A stretch of 64,000 nt of DNA from positions 22,116,866-22,180,865 of the forward strand of contig JAAOOA010000086.1 of the NCBI GenBank assembly GCA_012861695.1, read 5' to 3'. A program made the position numbers and the translations under genes. Positions 24,596 through 35,997 of this stretch are shown piece after piece. Under the pieces are notes generated by a model, which did not search any database, was not told the DNA's origin, and saw only the letters and a list, made by a program, of their open reading frames with translations. How positions within the stretch are numbered: the first letter of the stretch is position 1; every line of letters begins with the position of its first letter. The DNA comes from Trematomus loennbergii (lineage: Eukaryota > Chordata > Actinopteri > Perciformes > Nototheniidae).

Positions 24596-25900
24596 CTGCG
24601 CAGAGAAAGAGTGTGTTAGTTAAAGGTCAGCGTCTCCACTACAGCAGCAAAACACTTATTTATAGAGGTAGCTTAAAGTTGAATCTATTGGTACATGGAT
24701 ATAGTTCTGCATTCCTTGACCATCGGTCTTGCAACACTCTCTTGCACTATTTTATTCCTATTCTGTTTCTTCTTGCACTATTATATATTGTTTTTCTATT
24801 GTTTTATTTATTTATTTGTATGTCTTATATACAGTCGTTTTCTCATACTGATATTCTGCACAAACTGTGCTGTTGTATTTGCTGTAAAGTGTCCTTACTG
24901 TAAGGTAATTATTATATGTACAGCACTTTGGCTCGACCAAAAATCGTTTTAAAAATGTGCTATTAAATAAAACTTGATTTGATTTGATTTGATATATTTT
25001 ATGTTGCATTGTTGGAAGAGCCTAGGACTTGATTTGTTCAAAGTGAAGCATTATCTCCTTTTCCTCTCAGGTGATGGTCTTTGTTTGGAGTTGCGAGCAG
25101 TTTTATTTGACGAGTGATTGTTGCTCCTCAGGCTCCAACTTCAAAAGGTAAATTATTAAAAGATTACACAAGATAAAACATTGACTTTTTCTGTCTGTCT
25201 TCAGTTATCTTGTGACCCCTCAGATTTACTGTGGGAACCCTTTGGAGAGTTTCACACATTGCATCAATACCAAGGCTAATGGTGAGTAATTGTTCTTAGA
25301 TCCATTCTCAGGATAGCCATCGTTTGTATCCTGATTATTATTAGAAGTTGTGTTAAATAATCGAAAAATGTGAAGTATTCATGTTTCTGGTGGGAAGTGT
25401 TATGGTCTGTAAAGTATAATCGTTTGGCACTACTCCTGGTTACTTCTGATTTGTTACCAATAGGCTTTCTACAAGGAACATACAACTACATATAGAAGAG
25501 AAATACATTACAAATATTACAAAAAATACATACAATATGCCTGAAGTAGAAATAAAAGCTTTTCAATTTATAAAGTTGTAGTTAATTGCATAAGATTTTC
25601 AAACTTGTCCAATATATGTGCAAAGGTTCACAGTACAACATATAATAACAAAGTATTTGTGTTTAATCTGCCTCTTTTGGTATTGCAAAACTGCAAACAA
25701 TCTCCTTTAAATACATATGTTATTTTATTAGGTACAGTACTTCATCATGTACAGAAAACGCCTAACGAAGGCTCTTAATGTTGTTCAGTTTCCAATTCAA
25801 TCAAATATACATTTTAAAGGAAGTGTTTAACAGTGTTGCCAGGCAGAAGTCACAGAGACGTTCGTCTGTTTTTAGACACTGGTTATTTGTGTGCACTCAC
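24596..25900 (-). other. cyria-like: CYRI intron with LINE 3' tail
   Basis: Includes an L2-like 3' end at about 24920-25000: CAGCACTTTGGCTCGACC, AAATGTGCTATTAAATAAAA and (CTTGATTTGATTTGATTTGA). Otherwise unremarkable AT-rich sequence. Confidence 0.75.
24920..25000 (+). repeat. L2-like LINE 3' end with (TTGAT)n tail
   Basis: The GTGCTATTAAATAAA string followed by a pentanucleotide TTGAT repeat is the typical 3' end of fish L2-like elements. The upstream coding part is absent. Confidence 0.7.
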
Positions 25901-26026
25901 ATCGATTTTGGAGGTCTTGGCGAAAGCCCCGACGGGTGAACGTGGTCGTAGAGGATGATGACTCCCACCATCACCCTCATGCAGAACAGCATGGTGTCTG
26001 TGTTGGTGAACCGACAGCGGTACTCC
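25901..26026 (-). CDS. cyria-like: CYRI shared exon 8 (one base short of the conserved frame)
   Basis: The acceptor GTAACAG ends at 26027 and the donor GTGAGT begins at 25900. It reads (P)[20 protein letters not shown] then [11 protein letters not shown]. One base is missing in the next codons: the family reads HPVGAF(A/C)KTSKID, and the string GTCGGGGCTTTCGCCAAGACC here gives VGAFAKT only if one base is restored just before it, near 25934. The exon is 126 nt where 127 keeps frame. As written, the frame shifts and downstream exons would be misread. Splice sites and the rest are perfectly conserved. Confidence 0.88.
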
Positions 26027-26349
26027 CTGTTACACACACAGAGGAGAAGAAAACAGTTGAATAACACCAGAGATCACCAGGGTCACACACTAATGCTGCG
26101 GTTATTTCAGGCACTTCCTGATCTCCTTGAAAAATTACTGATGACTTTCTATTCATATAAAGACAACTCATAAAAAGGATTTTAAATAAAGCATGAAGGA
26201 CTCTATGAATGATTCTCTGTGTGAATGTCAGTGTGATGAAGTCTGTTGAAATTGTGAGTCACACTTGAGAATGCCTCTTTGTGTTGGATAGAAAAGGCTT
26301 TATTCATATCTAAGAGTATGACCTTTGGAGGATGAAGGAAAATACTCAC

Positions 26350-26429
26350 GGAGTCTCCAGCATGACGCGGCACACACAGGCCATCGTGCTCAGACAGTCT
26401 GTGGTGTCCTCTATGGGCAAGGTCTTATT
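26350..26429 (-). CDS. cyria-like: CYRI shared exon 7
   Basis: The acceptor TCCTTCAG ends at 26430 and the donor GTGAGT begins at 26349. The 80-nt exon reads [20 protein letters not shown] then RVMLET and two bases of a Pro codon. The [16 protein letters not shown] block is a family hallmark. Frame and borders are intact. Confidence 0.95.
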
Positions 26430-27378
26430 CTGAAGGACCAAAAATAAGACAATTTAGAACAGATCAAAAGTCCCTATGCCTAAAAATAACACAGAGAATA
26501 TCACTGTCTTCTGTTGTTTATGTGCTGAGGGAACAAAATGTCCTACCACAAGGTGGAGACAATCTCTGCATAGCTTGGAACGTTTAAAGAATGCAAGTAA
26601 CTTTGCTAAGAGGCAATCCTGACCCCCTTGTTCTCTACATTTTGTCTCAAGATGCACTGAGGTGGAGAAGTTGTATTGCCACAGGCTTGCATACGGTCAA
26701 GTGTGCAAAGGCATCTAGTGACTTCACCTTACAATGCAAGTCTTATTGTGGAGATGTTAAGGAATAGTATATATACAAGTTATTAATGAAAGCATACTTT
26801 TTACAATGTAAATGTATTTTTAAATGTGTTTGATGGTGAGGTATACACACATTTTACTCACTAGTGTATCCAGTGCTCTGTAACTAGTCTTCATTTACTC
26901 TGGTCTAGCACAGGAGGTATTGGCTTTTACTTATCATTCATTATGTTGGTTTAAATCTGAATGTGATTGTTGTTGGATGCTAATTTCAATGGCAATATTT
27001 AAAACCAATACTTATTTATTTAAATTAAAGGTGATATATAATGCACATTTTCAGGTTTATACCTGTATTTTCCGTCTACTAAAATTGTTTGAATACTTAA
27101 ATGTGAAAAAATTATTTATTCTTTCGTGTCTGTTTGAAAGTATTTGTGTCTCTATCCTGTAAACAATAAAACTGCTCTGATTAGCAGGCAAGAAAAACAT
27201 GATTAACTTTTGCAAAGGTAGTTCTTGAGTCATTTGGAGAGATACTAAGATGAAGTTTGACATTTTCGTATCATATGACCTCTTTAAATCTTGACAAGCT
27301 CAGTTCTGAAAATGCCAACTCTTTGTGTTATCCAAGTCTCGATAAAAATACACTTATCCATCGAAATTGTAAATGTAC
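26430..27378 (-). other. cyria-like: CYRI intron
   Basis: 949 bp between exons 7 and 6, AT-rich, nothing recognised. The neighbouring introns 26027-26349 (323 bp), 27496-27713 (218 bp) and 27792-28339 (548 bp) also hold no recognised gene; the last carries the TTATT-rich patch listed separately. Confidence 0.75.
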
Positions 27379-27495
27379 CTCTGAAACAAACTTGGTGGTG
27401 GCGTTACTCAGAGTCTTCAGCATTGGTGTTGCCTCAGCGTAGAACAGAGACATCCGATTGGCCATCTCATTGTTGACCTCGTTCTCCGCCTCCAG
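27379..27495 (-). CDS. cyria-like: CYRI shared exon 6
   Basis: The acceptor GCGCACAG ends at 27496 and the donor GTACAT begins at 27378. The exon is exactly 39 codons: [20 protein letters not shown] then [45 protein letters not shown] is nearly invariant in vertebrate CYRI proteins. No frame damage. Confidence 0.96.
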
Positions 27496-27713
27496 CTGTG
27501 CGCCAATACAAAACTCATTAGGAAGCATGAATCATTAATGTCATCCAATAACAGTTGGTCAAATCAGAGAGGCTCTAATCTGAGTAACTCGACTGACGGA
27601 CACATTGTTGCTTGTTCGTCTCGTTGTGTTGTTAGGAGGACAGAAACACTTCCACTTAAATCATTAATAATTCAAGAGGGAAAGGGAAGCTGAGCGTAAA
27701 CAGATCCTCTCAC

Positions 27714-27791
27714 CTGCTGGTTGTTCAGCCGGTTCCTGCTTATAGTCCTCCTGTAGTAGCTGAAGTCATTCTGAATGGCTGGATTTGTCAT
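27714..27791 (-). CDS. cyria-like: CYRI shared exon 5 (Rac1-binding Arg pair)
   Basis: The acceptor CCGTGCAG ends at 27792 and the donor GTGAGA begins at 27713. The exon is exactly 26 codons: [20 protein letters not shown] then RLNNQQ. The adjacent arginines in YYRR correspond to Arg160/Arg161 of CYRI-B, known to be needed for binding active Rac1; here they are residues 159/160 or 160/161 depending on the first exon used (counting the missing exon 2 base). This key site is intact. Confidence 0.95.
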
Positions 27792-28009
27792 CTGCACGGT
27801 GAGAGAGGAAATTATTTCACGGTATATTGATTACTCGGCACAGTAAAGGTCACTCTCTGAGGTAATCACACCAAACAAATCTAGAAAACACATTGCAAAG
27901 CCAATTTTGTTATAACAAATAACAAAGTTAGCACTAACATACAGTTTGATTATAATAATAACTATTTGCTGCATGTCATGCGTGTGGTTTTTTTCAACCT
28001 AGTTTTTCT

Positions 28010-28330
28010 ATTTGTCTTTTTTCATTCGTTTAATATTATTAATATTATTATTATTTTATTTATTTGATATTATTTTATGTATTTATTATTCTTTTTTTTT
28101 ATAATTTAATATTATTATTCGTATTCATTTCTTTTATATTTACTTTTTTAATACAATTATTTGTATTAATATTATTGAATGTATTTCATATTAATTTATT
28201 CTTTAATAATATTATTTGTATTAATTCATTTTTTTAATGTTTTTACTTAATTACATTTTTTGTCATTTCATCACATGGAAATGTATCTTTGTACTGAATA
28301 AAAAATACATACTAATAATAATAAATAAAT
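28010..28330. repeat. AT-rich low-complexity block
   Basis: TTATT/ATTAATATT-rich sequence with almost no G or C, close to the exon 4 donor inside the exon 4-5 intron. Confidence 0.85.
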
Positions 28331-28339
28331 CCCCCTCAC

Positions 28340-28476
28340 CTTTAGCTCATCAAAGCTGAGTGTGAAATGCAGGATCTCAGCGAACTGTTTGGCCAGCGCC
28401 TGCTCTCTCTCCAGGTGCTGCATGGGGGCGTACGGAGGGCTGGTGAGCGCCTCCAGCAGGCTGCGCAGGGCGTTCT
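28340..28476 (-). CDS. cyria-like: CYRI shared exon 4
   Basis: The acceptor GTTTTCAG ends at 28477 and the donor GTGAGG begins at 28339. The 137-nt exon completes a Glu codon and reads [20 protein letters not shown] then [25 protein letters not shown], ending on a full codon. [19 protein letters not shown] is the most conserved block of the family. The Ser in [10 protein letters not shown] is Arg in the mammalian proteins I recall. The frame is intact. Confidence 0.96.
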
Positions 28477-31204
28477 CTGAAAACACAACTATGTCACTAA
28501 AGTGTCTGCAAGTAGGAAATCTGCACGTCATACGGCCAGGGGGGAAAGGTATGACGTGCATTTACTCAGGAAGACCCTCTTAAATCTGTGCAGTACGGAC
28601 AACACTGTATAACCTGTGCAATTATAAAATACTAATAACAACCCTAAGGATTACTACTGTAATATACTGTGACATTTTGAGCAATAATATTTGTTATCAT
28701 TAATATCTGTAGCAGTGCTATTACGCCACTGTATGTCTTGTAATATACACATTTTTACACATTTATTGTTGTTATCTAGTAATATTATAAGATAAGAAGT
28801 ACTTTATCGATCCCAATTTGGGAAATGTTTGCATTATTATAATTATAATCTAGTTATTCTGAATTTGGCTTTACCAAATAAGTACTTATTTTGATGCCAA
28901 TCCTTTTCTACTTTTACTATAGTAAGATTTTGAAAGCAGGACTGTCACTTGTAAGAGAATATTTTCACGTTTTAGCTGCTTTAACTTGAGTCAAAGATCG
29001 CTGCTTCCTGCAGACTTGTATCCCTTAATGTTCAGACAGCTGTAATTCTCTCTAATCTGGCTTCTCTGATCTCTTTCATGTCACCACATTAAATCAAAAT
29101 GCAGCAGCGGATGGATTTTAACAGGTTCAAAGAGATGAAATCCCTTCCCTGTATATCTGTCACATTCTTTCTGGACATCACTGGATACCTGTTGGGCTTT
29201 TAGATACCGGCCCGGCTCTGTTGAAGCGCAGAGGGATCCGGCCTCAGGCACTTTCACAGACCTTTGTTTGAACCACTGTCTGAGAGCAGACCCTCAAACA
29301 GGGTTTCAGATTTCATGCGACCAGAAATTGAGCGTTGGAGTCCTCAAGCTTTGGGACATGTCTTTAAAACTCTGTGTGGAGTTCTTTTAACATTTCTTTG
29401 TCAGGCCGCTTGGCTTTGAAGTGATGGTTTTGACATTTGAATGTGCAGTTGTATAATGTATTTATTCTTAGTGTAGGTGGGAGTGTGCACGCCCTCAGTT
29501 TAGAGAAACAGAGAGGAGTTATACGGAAAATAAGCAATGTAGCAAGCCCTATTTAAGCCACTCAAAATAAGGCCAACCGAATACATTAAATGCCAGATTA
29601 AGTGTAGGCTATGTTTTGCATGTTTCCCTGTTTTACCTTGCAGTCCAACATTCCTTTCTGATGGGGAAAGGCAGCCGTTATCTATGCTTTCTTTAAATCC
29701 ACCAGACTCCATTGACAAAAACAGTCATTTAAATGTTCCAGAACACAAAAAACGCCCGCTTCCTCAATCTGTTACATTTTTGTTTGTGTTACTGTCTGAC
29801 TTAGGTGTGACTGAACAGACTGAGACATATCATCCACTAACACCTCTAGCAATTTGGTATGTGACTTATATCATAAGAGTGATCCCTTAAACATATTTGT
29901 ACATATTTAGCAATGTACTCTTATTTAGAGTTCATCATTTTTATATGATCTATTCTTCTTCTTTGTTGAAATGTGTTTGCATTACCCATAATGCAACCTG
30001 AACTACCAACAGTTTGTAGGACATTTTGGTTGTGTTATACTCTTTATATATACAGTCCATGGTTATGCTAAGCAGCGAATGTAACCTTACACCTCAAGCG
30101 GGCTCCAGAGGTCCTGCAGTTCAGCAGCTCCCTATCTGCATTAAAATACATTTCCAGACCAACTAAATGAACATATACTGAACCTTTCCTCCACACAGAT
30201 CACCCTGCATCTGATCTCACAGCCTGAGCATCCTTGTGGACACTGTATCAGTGACCGTGCATATCCCCCCGTGTCACATATGTTATTGAACCTCAGCCTT
30301 TGCTGCCTCCAACGAATCCGACCGAGCCGGACCTCAGAGGCTCTGTGTAAAGCCTCAGAAGTCCCCCGGGGCCCCATCCTTCCTCTGCATTAAAAATGCA
30401 CAAGGTCTTCTATAAATACAGCGCTGAAGTGTTTCATCTAAAGGGCCAGAGACCCTCCCTCCTGCTGTTAGCACTGAAGTCCCTAACTGGAACTGACTCC
30501 TGAGGGGATATATGATGGATTGTTTACTGTAAATATCTTGTTGTCCAATAAATAACTGAGTAAAGGCGAGGGATCTACTTTGTGAATATCCCCTTCTCTC
30601 CATATGGATTCACCGTCTACAAACTTCTGTTGTGCTCCACCTCCTAGCCACATTAGCGCAGATACATTATCCTAAATTATTACCTCGCCCGCTTTCTTAG
30701 CTGAGAACATAATGTCCATGACACAGAAGTATTATTGGATGGCAGAGCAGAGGCGTCAGGCCAACTAAATGTTTCTGCTCACACTCGTCTCTCTCTTTGT
30801 GCTGGAAGACCATGTACCACTGTTTCCGTAGCAACGGCTGCCTGGCTGCTAGGTCAGGATGCTGCAGAGATGGCTGGGAAGACATCGGTCTGTGCGTGTG
30901 CGTGTGTGTGTTTAGGAGTGCTGTCAGACAGAAATTGCAAGTCAAATCAGGATGGTGGTACGCAGAAACTGACAATTTGAACTTCTACCCATAGTAACAA
31001 CACGAGTCTCACTTTTGATCACCTTAACATGAATCTGCCTTTTATTTGAGGTTCAGAGAGACATTCTGACTGGCTGGCAGAAAACGCTCTTACTAATTGT
31101 AGATTGAGGTTACAGCAGCTATAACTCCAGCTCTCATTGGACCTCCAATATGGCCACCAGAGAGTGTTACATCACCATGAATGACTGAATGTAGCCATGC
31201 TCAC
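28477..31204 (-). other. cyria-like: CYRI intron 3
   Basis: 2.7 kb. A string at 28795-28835 (AGTACTTTATCGATCCCAAT) resembles a fish LINE end. No other feature recognised; reading frames here look like chance. Confidence 0.6.
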
Positions 31205-31310
31205 CCAGTCTGAGGGAGAACTCGTAGAAGCGCTTCAGTTTGGCCACCAGGGGGCAGACTGCGTTCCAGGCCTTCTCCTGTAGAGCGAGGTCGCCCGGGT
31301 TCTGGATGGC
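31205..31310 (-). CDS. cyria-like: CYRI shared exon 3
   Basis: The acceptor CGCCTGCAG ends at 31311 and the donor GTGAGC begins at 31204. The 106-nt exon starts in phase 0: [20 protein letters not shown] then [15 protein letters not shown], with one base of a Glu codon at the end. This is part of the DUF1394 helical bundle and nearly identical to CYRIA ([18 protein letters not shown]). The plus strand at 31244-31257 within this exon reads CCACCAGGGGGCAG, a strong CTCF-core-like string. Confidence 0.95.
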
Positions 31311-32896
31311 CTGCAGGCGAGCAACACAGATGTTAGTCTCCAGGAAGGATTTAAAAATAAAGCACCTTCCCATCTCCTCTACCCTCTCTTCCTTAAAGCC
31401 ATATGTCACGTTATGTCATTCATCAGCAAAACGTCATTTAGTTTTACTGACATGCAATCGAATATCCATCTAATGAGATATCAATGTGCTTATTGATATA
31501 TATTATTAAATATACTTAACCAAACTATCAAACATGCATATATAAAGCAAAAATTCAGATACTCTATTGTCATATGCACAATATCAATAACATAGTTGCT
31601 GGCCAGGTACATTTTATGAATGCCTAAGCAGCTTAATAAAAGTCTCTAAGTGTTCAAGATAAGGAAGTCAGGAAAGGAAACTATTAAGTGCTGACAAATA
31701 GAGAACAATGCTAACAGCTGAGCAATAAGCAGCAATGCTTCAGGGAACTGCTTAGTAGAAATGTGTCGCTGAATCTGAGCACAATACAGCTCTGTGTTCT
31801 TTAACACCTGCTTTCTGATGGTTGATGTTTCAGAGCAGTTCCAAAAAAACACAATATTGCATGAAATGTTTGTAAAAGTAAAGAGTTTCCAGAGTAATGA
31901 AGCAAATCACCCCAAAAACCAAACAAAGATAATAATACTAATAGTTGGCAGTTAAATAAATAAATGAAAAACCCAAAAATAAAATGTTTTAATAAAAGAA
32001 TAATACTATAATTGAAGTCTCATCTGGTGTCAGACATTGTTTACTAAGTGAAATCATATTTGTGTCAATAACAAAACAAATCCAAGAACTACAGTTTAGA
32101 TTGACAAGAAAAATCTACAAATATTGCACAAAAGGTTTTTTTGAAAATATATTCACATAGTAATTGAGCAAATTCACCCAATAATCAAACAAAAAACAAT
32201 ACTAATAGCAGTGAAATAAAGAATAAAATATATATATATATTTGTATTATATCATTTGAAAATTATCCAAAAAACAAATTAAAGGTGGGTAGGTAAGTTT
32301 GAGAAACCGGCTCGAGATACATTTTTGTTATATTCCATGGAATACTCTTAACATCCCGATAGCAATGAATATCTTAAGTGCTTTGACAAAGAATCCATAA
32401 AAAAATTTCATCTGTGGAAGCCGTAGTACTGTAAAAAGCACGCAATCATCTTTAGCCGGCCCGGCTAAAATAACTGGATGGCCTACCTGCTGTCAGCCTT
32501 CCATCTGTGCACAAACTTATCTCGTGCCCTCATTGGTCATGTGCGCGTTCGTGTGTGTTGGAGGAGGGGCTCTATAAGGAAGTGGCAGATTTTCTCCGGT
32601 TGTGTATTTTCAAATTCTAGCACACTCGAGCTGGTTTCTCCAAAATTACCTACCCCACCTTTAACATGAAATTGCCCAAAACAAACAAAACATGTTGCAT
32701 GAAATGTTTGTTTTAAAAATGTAATACATGTCTTTGTCTGCACCTACAGTCCTACTGTCCTTCAACTTGGAGCAGGACACTTCGGTGGCTCTATCAGTGT
32801 TGGTAACTATTCCTCATTAAAGGCCGTGTGAATCACACACTGCGCCGTGGCTCGACTAAACTGTATTTTATGGATGTTCAGCACTGATGGACTCAC
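31311..32896 (-). other. cyria-like: CYRI intron 2
   Basis: 1.6 kb, AT-rich, with MITE M4 copy 1 inserted at 32279-32664. Confidence 0.8.
32279..32664. mobile_element. MITE family M4, copy 1
   Basis: Inverted ends TTAAAGGTGGGTAGGTAAGT and the complement at TACCTACCCCACCTTTAA. About 386 bp, no ORF. Nearly identical over its length to 37789-38178 but with several one-base losses. Contains AGAAACCGGCTCGAGATAC and its inverted partner (CTCGAGCTGGTTTCTC). Confidence 0.92.
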
Positions 32897-33017
32897 TTCT
32901 CGTATCTCCTGGCCCGCCCCGTTGTAGGACTGCAGCTCGGCCAGGATCCCATGAGCCTCCTCCAGCACGGCGCTGACCTGGTTCCACACCGCCGTCTCCG
33001 CCTCGTGGGCTGGGCAT
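32897..33017 (-). CDS. cyria-like: CYRI shared exon 2 (one base short of the conserved frame)
   Basis: The acceptor CTCACAG ends at 33018 and the donor GTGAGT begins at 32896. The exon starts ATGCCCAGCCCAC, which in phase from the first exons reads (N/H)-A-Q-P-T, the conserved junction. From GAGGCGGAG onward the next frame is used, reading [20 protein letters not shown] then [16 protein letters not shown]. The exon is 121 nt where 122 would keep frame, so one base is missing near 33005. Alternatively the acceptor CCCAG ending at 33010 would give an in-frame 113-nt exon lacking three residues. The protein match (WNQ, LQSYxGAGxEIR) is strong. Confidence 0.85.
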
Positions 33018-34138
33018 CTGTGAGGAGGGGGAGGGAGGAGAGTAAAGAGGAATAGAGACAAAGTGGGAAGTGAAAGTGTGATGTAAGGTAAGAACATTTT
33101 TGAGGGGAGGCGGCAGAAAAAGAGGAAAGGGGACATGGCGGGGAGTGGAGAACATGAGATTTGAGGAAAGAAGGAGGTTAGTGATGAAAGCAGAGAAGGC
33201 CAGATAACTAATCACTCCTACATGACTGCTGTTAAAGAAAGTGACTGTATTATATCCTGATAGTGGACATTGCAGCCACTTAATGTCATAATCTGGCCAC
33301 TATAGTGAATAACCCCAATCTACCCACGTTATAATTTACCAAGAGACCTGTAAGTCACCCTCTGTCACACAGCGAGGTTTGATTACAGTGTGTGGTCAGC
33401 CATAATGACCAGGAGATGACAGGTGACTTTCTCCTCAGGGAACTATTTGGATGATGATGTAACAGCTGATAGTTTGATGGTTTTCAGGCGCAGTAAAAAG
33501 TTGTGTTCGTTTATTCACTGGAGATTTACACACTCTGAGAGGTGTAATTGTCCCTTATGTAACAGTCTAATCCATCTTTTTCTCACTCTCTAAATGTGTA
33601 GAGACTCGCCCTTGAGGTGTAATTGTGATAAATGTTAAAACAAACAAGCAGCAGGGATGAAAACCGCTGGGTATGATCACTCTTTTTTTCTCTTTCTCAG
33701 TTTCCCTCACTAAGCATACTGTAAACTCAGTGTTTTCTGCCGCAGGGCGCCTCCCAGTCACTTCTGCTTTGTTTGCCCATGTGTCGTGCTGCACGCAGAC
33801 TGGGGGGATTAGGTGTTAGAGGGACAATAATGTGAGAGTCATCATTGTGTTTCCCCTCCAATTATCCGTCACAAAGTGTGATTCAGGTATAAAGTGTGAG
33901 TGTGTGCCCCGGCTTCTCTTTTAATATGGCACCCCAGTTTATTTCTGCACCCTGAGGCCTTGCCTTCCTGCAGAGAAATTGTAATCATGGGATATTTGCT
34001 ATACGTGTCATAATAAGCGCAGCAAGCACGGTTTATTTGGTGAGGACTTCTCACTAACCTGCTTCTGCTTTTCTGTGGCGAACAACAATATAAGTGCAAT
34101 AAAAAACTTAAATGAGAATGGATTTGTTCTCATAGTAT

Positions 34139-34290
34139 TAAAGGAACAGGTTATCTGTAGTTAGTTTTTGCCAAGTTATATGAGAAATGTATGCAACTCT
34201 TACATCTGTTTGCTTAATATAAACCTGCAGCCAGGAGAAAGTTAGCTTAGCTTAGCATAAAGACTGGAAGTAGGAGAAATGGCCTTGCTT
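34139..34290. repeat. Dispersed repeat family R2, copy A
   Basis: TTAAAGGAACAGGTTATC then AGTTAGCTTAGCTTAGCATA and AAGACTGGAAGTAGGAGAAA. The TTAGCATAAAGAC(T/A)GGAAG string recurs near 54190 and inverted near 54550. Confidence 0.7.
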
Positions 34291-34415
34291 TTGTTCAAAG
34301 TTTTTGATATTTTTTTAATAGGATTCAATGAATCCTTCTTTACATTTCCTTTCCTGCGACATGTGTCCATGCTTTAATGTTCAAAAGGCTCATACTGCCT
34401 GTGCTGCAGCACCTC

Positions 34416-34485
34416 TTTTCACCCTCTGTCTGAAACCAGAGCCCAGTCTGCTCTGATTGGTTAGCTGGCCGGCTCTGTTGTGATT
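34416..34485 (-). repeat. Inverted copy of the 4721-4790 block
   Basis: The reverse complement matches 4721-4790 almost throughout (AACAGAGCCGG, CAGCTAACCAATCAGAGCAG, GGTTTCAGACAGAGGGTGAA). Confidence 0.85.
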
Positions 34486-35917
34486 CAAGCAACTCAATTT
34501 TTTACCTTAAGAAAAAAGTTGGGTGTAGAGTGTAATGAAAAGAAGATTATACTATTTTGAGGCATCATGTTTAATGTCTAAGACTTAACCTTTAAATAAG
34601 AAAGTATCCACATTTTTTTTATATGTATGTGTCCCGATCCTTCAAAAGGTTTTAGCGTGGTATAATAATGAGCATTCAGCTATACAGTTTAATGAGAGCT
34701 CTGTGATTCAAACTTGGAGCTGTGTGACAGAGGTGACTGTCTCTGGGTGAGGGGGGGGAGCTCACAGATGGCACCGGGCTGGATGGGTGAGGAGGGGGAG
34801 AGGACGTATCTAAAGCCATGCCTGATTCTGACTCACTCCACTTGCTTTTGAAGTCAAAATGAATCACAGGCATATTAAATGAAGGGGGAGAAATTCAGCC
34901 TGTTTGACAGCTGACGTCTCCTGCCAGCATTGAGCTCTCCCACGCTTACATGCAGTCAGTGAAGGAGGCGCAGGAGGAGGAAGGCAGCTGTTGAAGGGGG
35001 AAAGTGTTTCGAGGAGGAGCAGAATATGTTGGGATTCACCGCGAAACATCTCCATCTAAACAAATCATTTAGTCACATATCAGACTCTCCAGTAGGATTT
35101 GATTTCAAAGATTACTCTTGGTTTGCACACTGTGGACCATTTTTGGTGAGAGGAACTAGGACAAAGATTGGCATGATAACAGAAATAGGAGACTTTTTTT
35201 GGTATTCATTTTTTTGCTGAGAGTCCCTGAGTTAGTCCCAGTGATTGAGGTCAGTTGTTTTAAACTTTCACAAAATATATTTTTTTTAAATGACTTGTTG
35301 AGATGGACATTTTCACATTGTAAAGTTTAGAATACACTGACTGGGAAATTGAGAGAAAAGGGGGCACTTCTTTCTCTATTTCTTTCCATTTCTCTGTATC
35401 AGTCTCACTCTCTGACACACACACTCAGCACACACACACACACACAGATTGGTCAGGCACACAATAGGGCATGAGGAGATGAGGAGGTGGAGGGATGACG
35501 ATAAGCTTTCTGTCAGCCATCTTCATCCCCGAGCAACAGAAACCCACACAGGACTGGCATTTGCTTTTCAGACGTGTCTCAGTTTTGTTTTGTAGCTTAG
35601 GAGCCGGGATCAAAGCATTATTGTTGTCGTTGTGCTACAGCGTCAACATGCCATTGTGGATCTGTCTGCGTCTAATAAGATGTGTCGTGTGTGAATAAGA
35701 CCCTTCAGAAAAAGAAATCCTTTCTAATGCCAGTCCCTGGAGCAGAAATCAAAAGATAAAACAACAGTGAGGAGGCGGAGGAAGAGAGCTGGGGGCGAAG
35801 AAGGACGTAAAGATGACTCAATGTCCAGCTGAAATAGATGGAATGAGGGAAATCAAAGCAGAAAGGCAACAAAGAGCAAAAGGACAACTCAAAAAAATAA
35901 GAAGCGGATGGTCTCAC

Positions 35918-35990
35918 GTTCAAAGTCAAGGAAAACTATTGGGCCATGCTCAAGTTCGGCGCAAGCCAGCACTTTCAGGAGGTTTCCCAT
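35918..35990 (-). CDS. cyria-like: CYRI alternative first coding exon, proximal
   Basis: ATG is at 35990-35988. The exon reads MGNLLKVLACAELEHGPIVF then LDFE, and one base (C) before the donor GTGAGA at 35917. The acceptor TCTCTGTTCCAG ends at 35998, so the full exon is 35918-35997, also 80 nt. It lies 1.26 kb downstream of the distal exon and uses the same phase into exon 2. Including both exons would throw exon 2 out of frame, so they must be alternatives. The TCT/ACAELExGP pattern resembles an alternative N terminus I recall for mammalian CYRI genes. It also keeps Gly2 for myristoylation. Confidence 0.88.
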
Positions 35991-35997
35991 GAGCCCC

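Larger units (their letters stand above)
33018..35917 (-). other. cyria-like: CYRI intron 1 (from the proximal first exon)
   Basis: 2.9 kb. Holds an M1-like block at 34416-34485 and one arm of repeat R2 (34139-34290). A (CA)n run lies at 35429-35446. No exon recognised. Confidence 0.7.
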
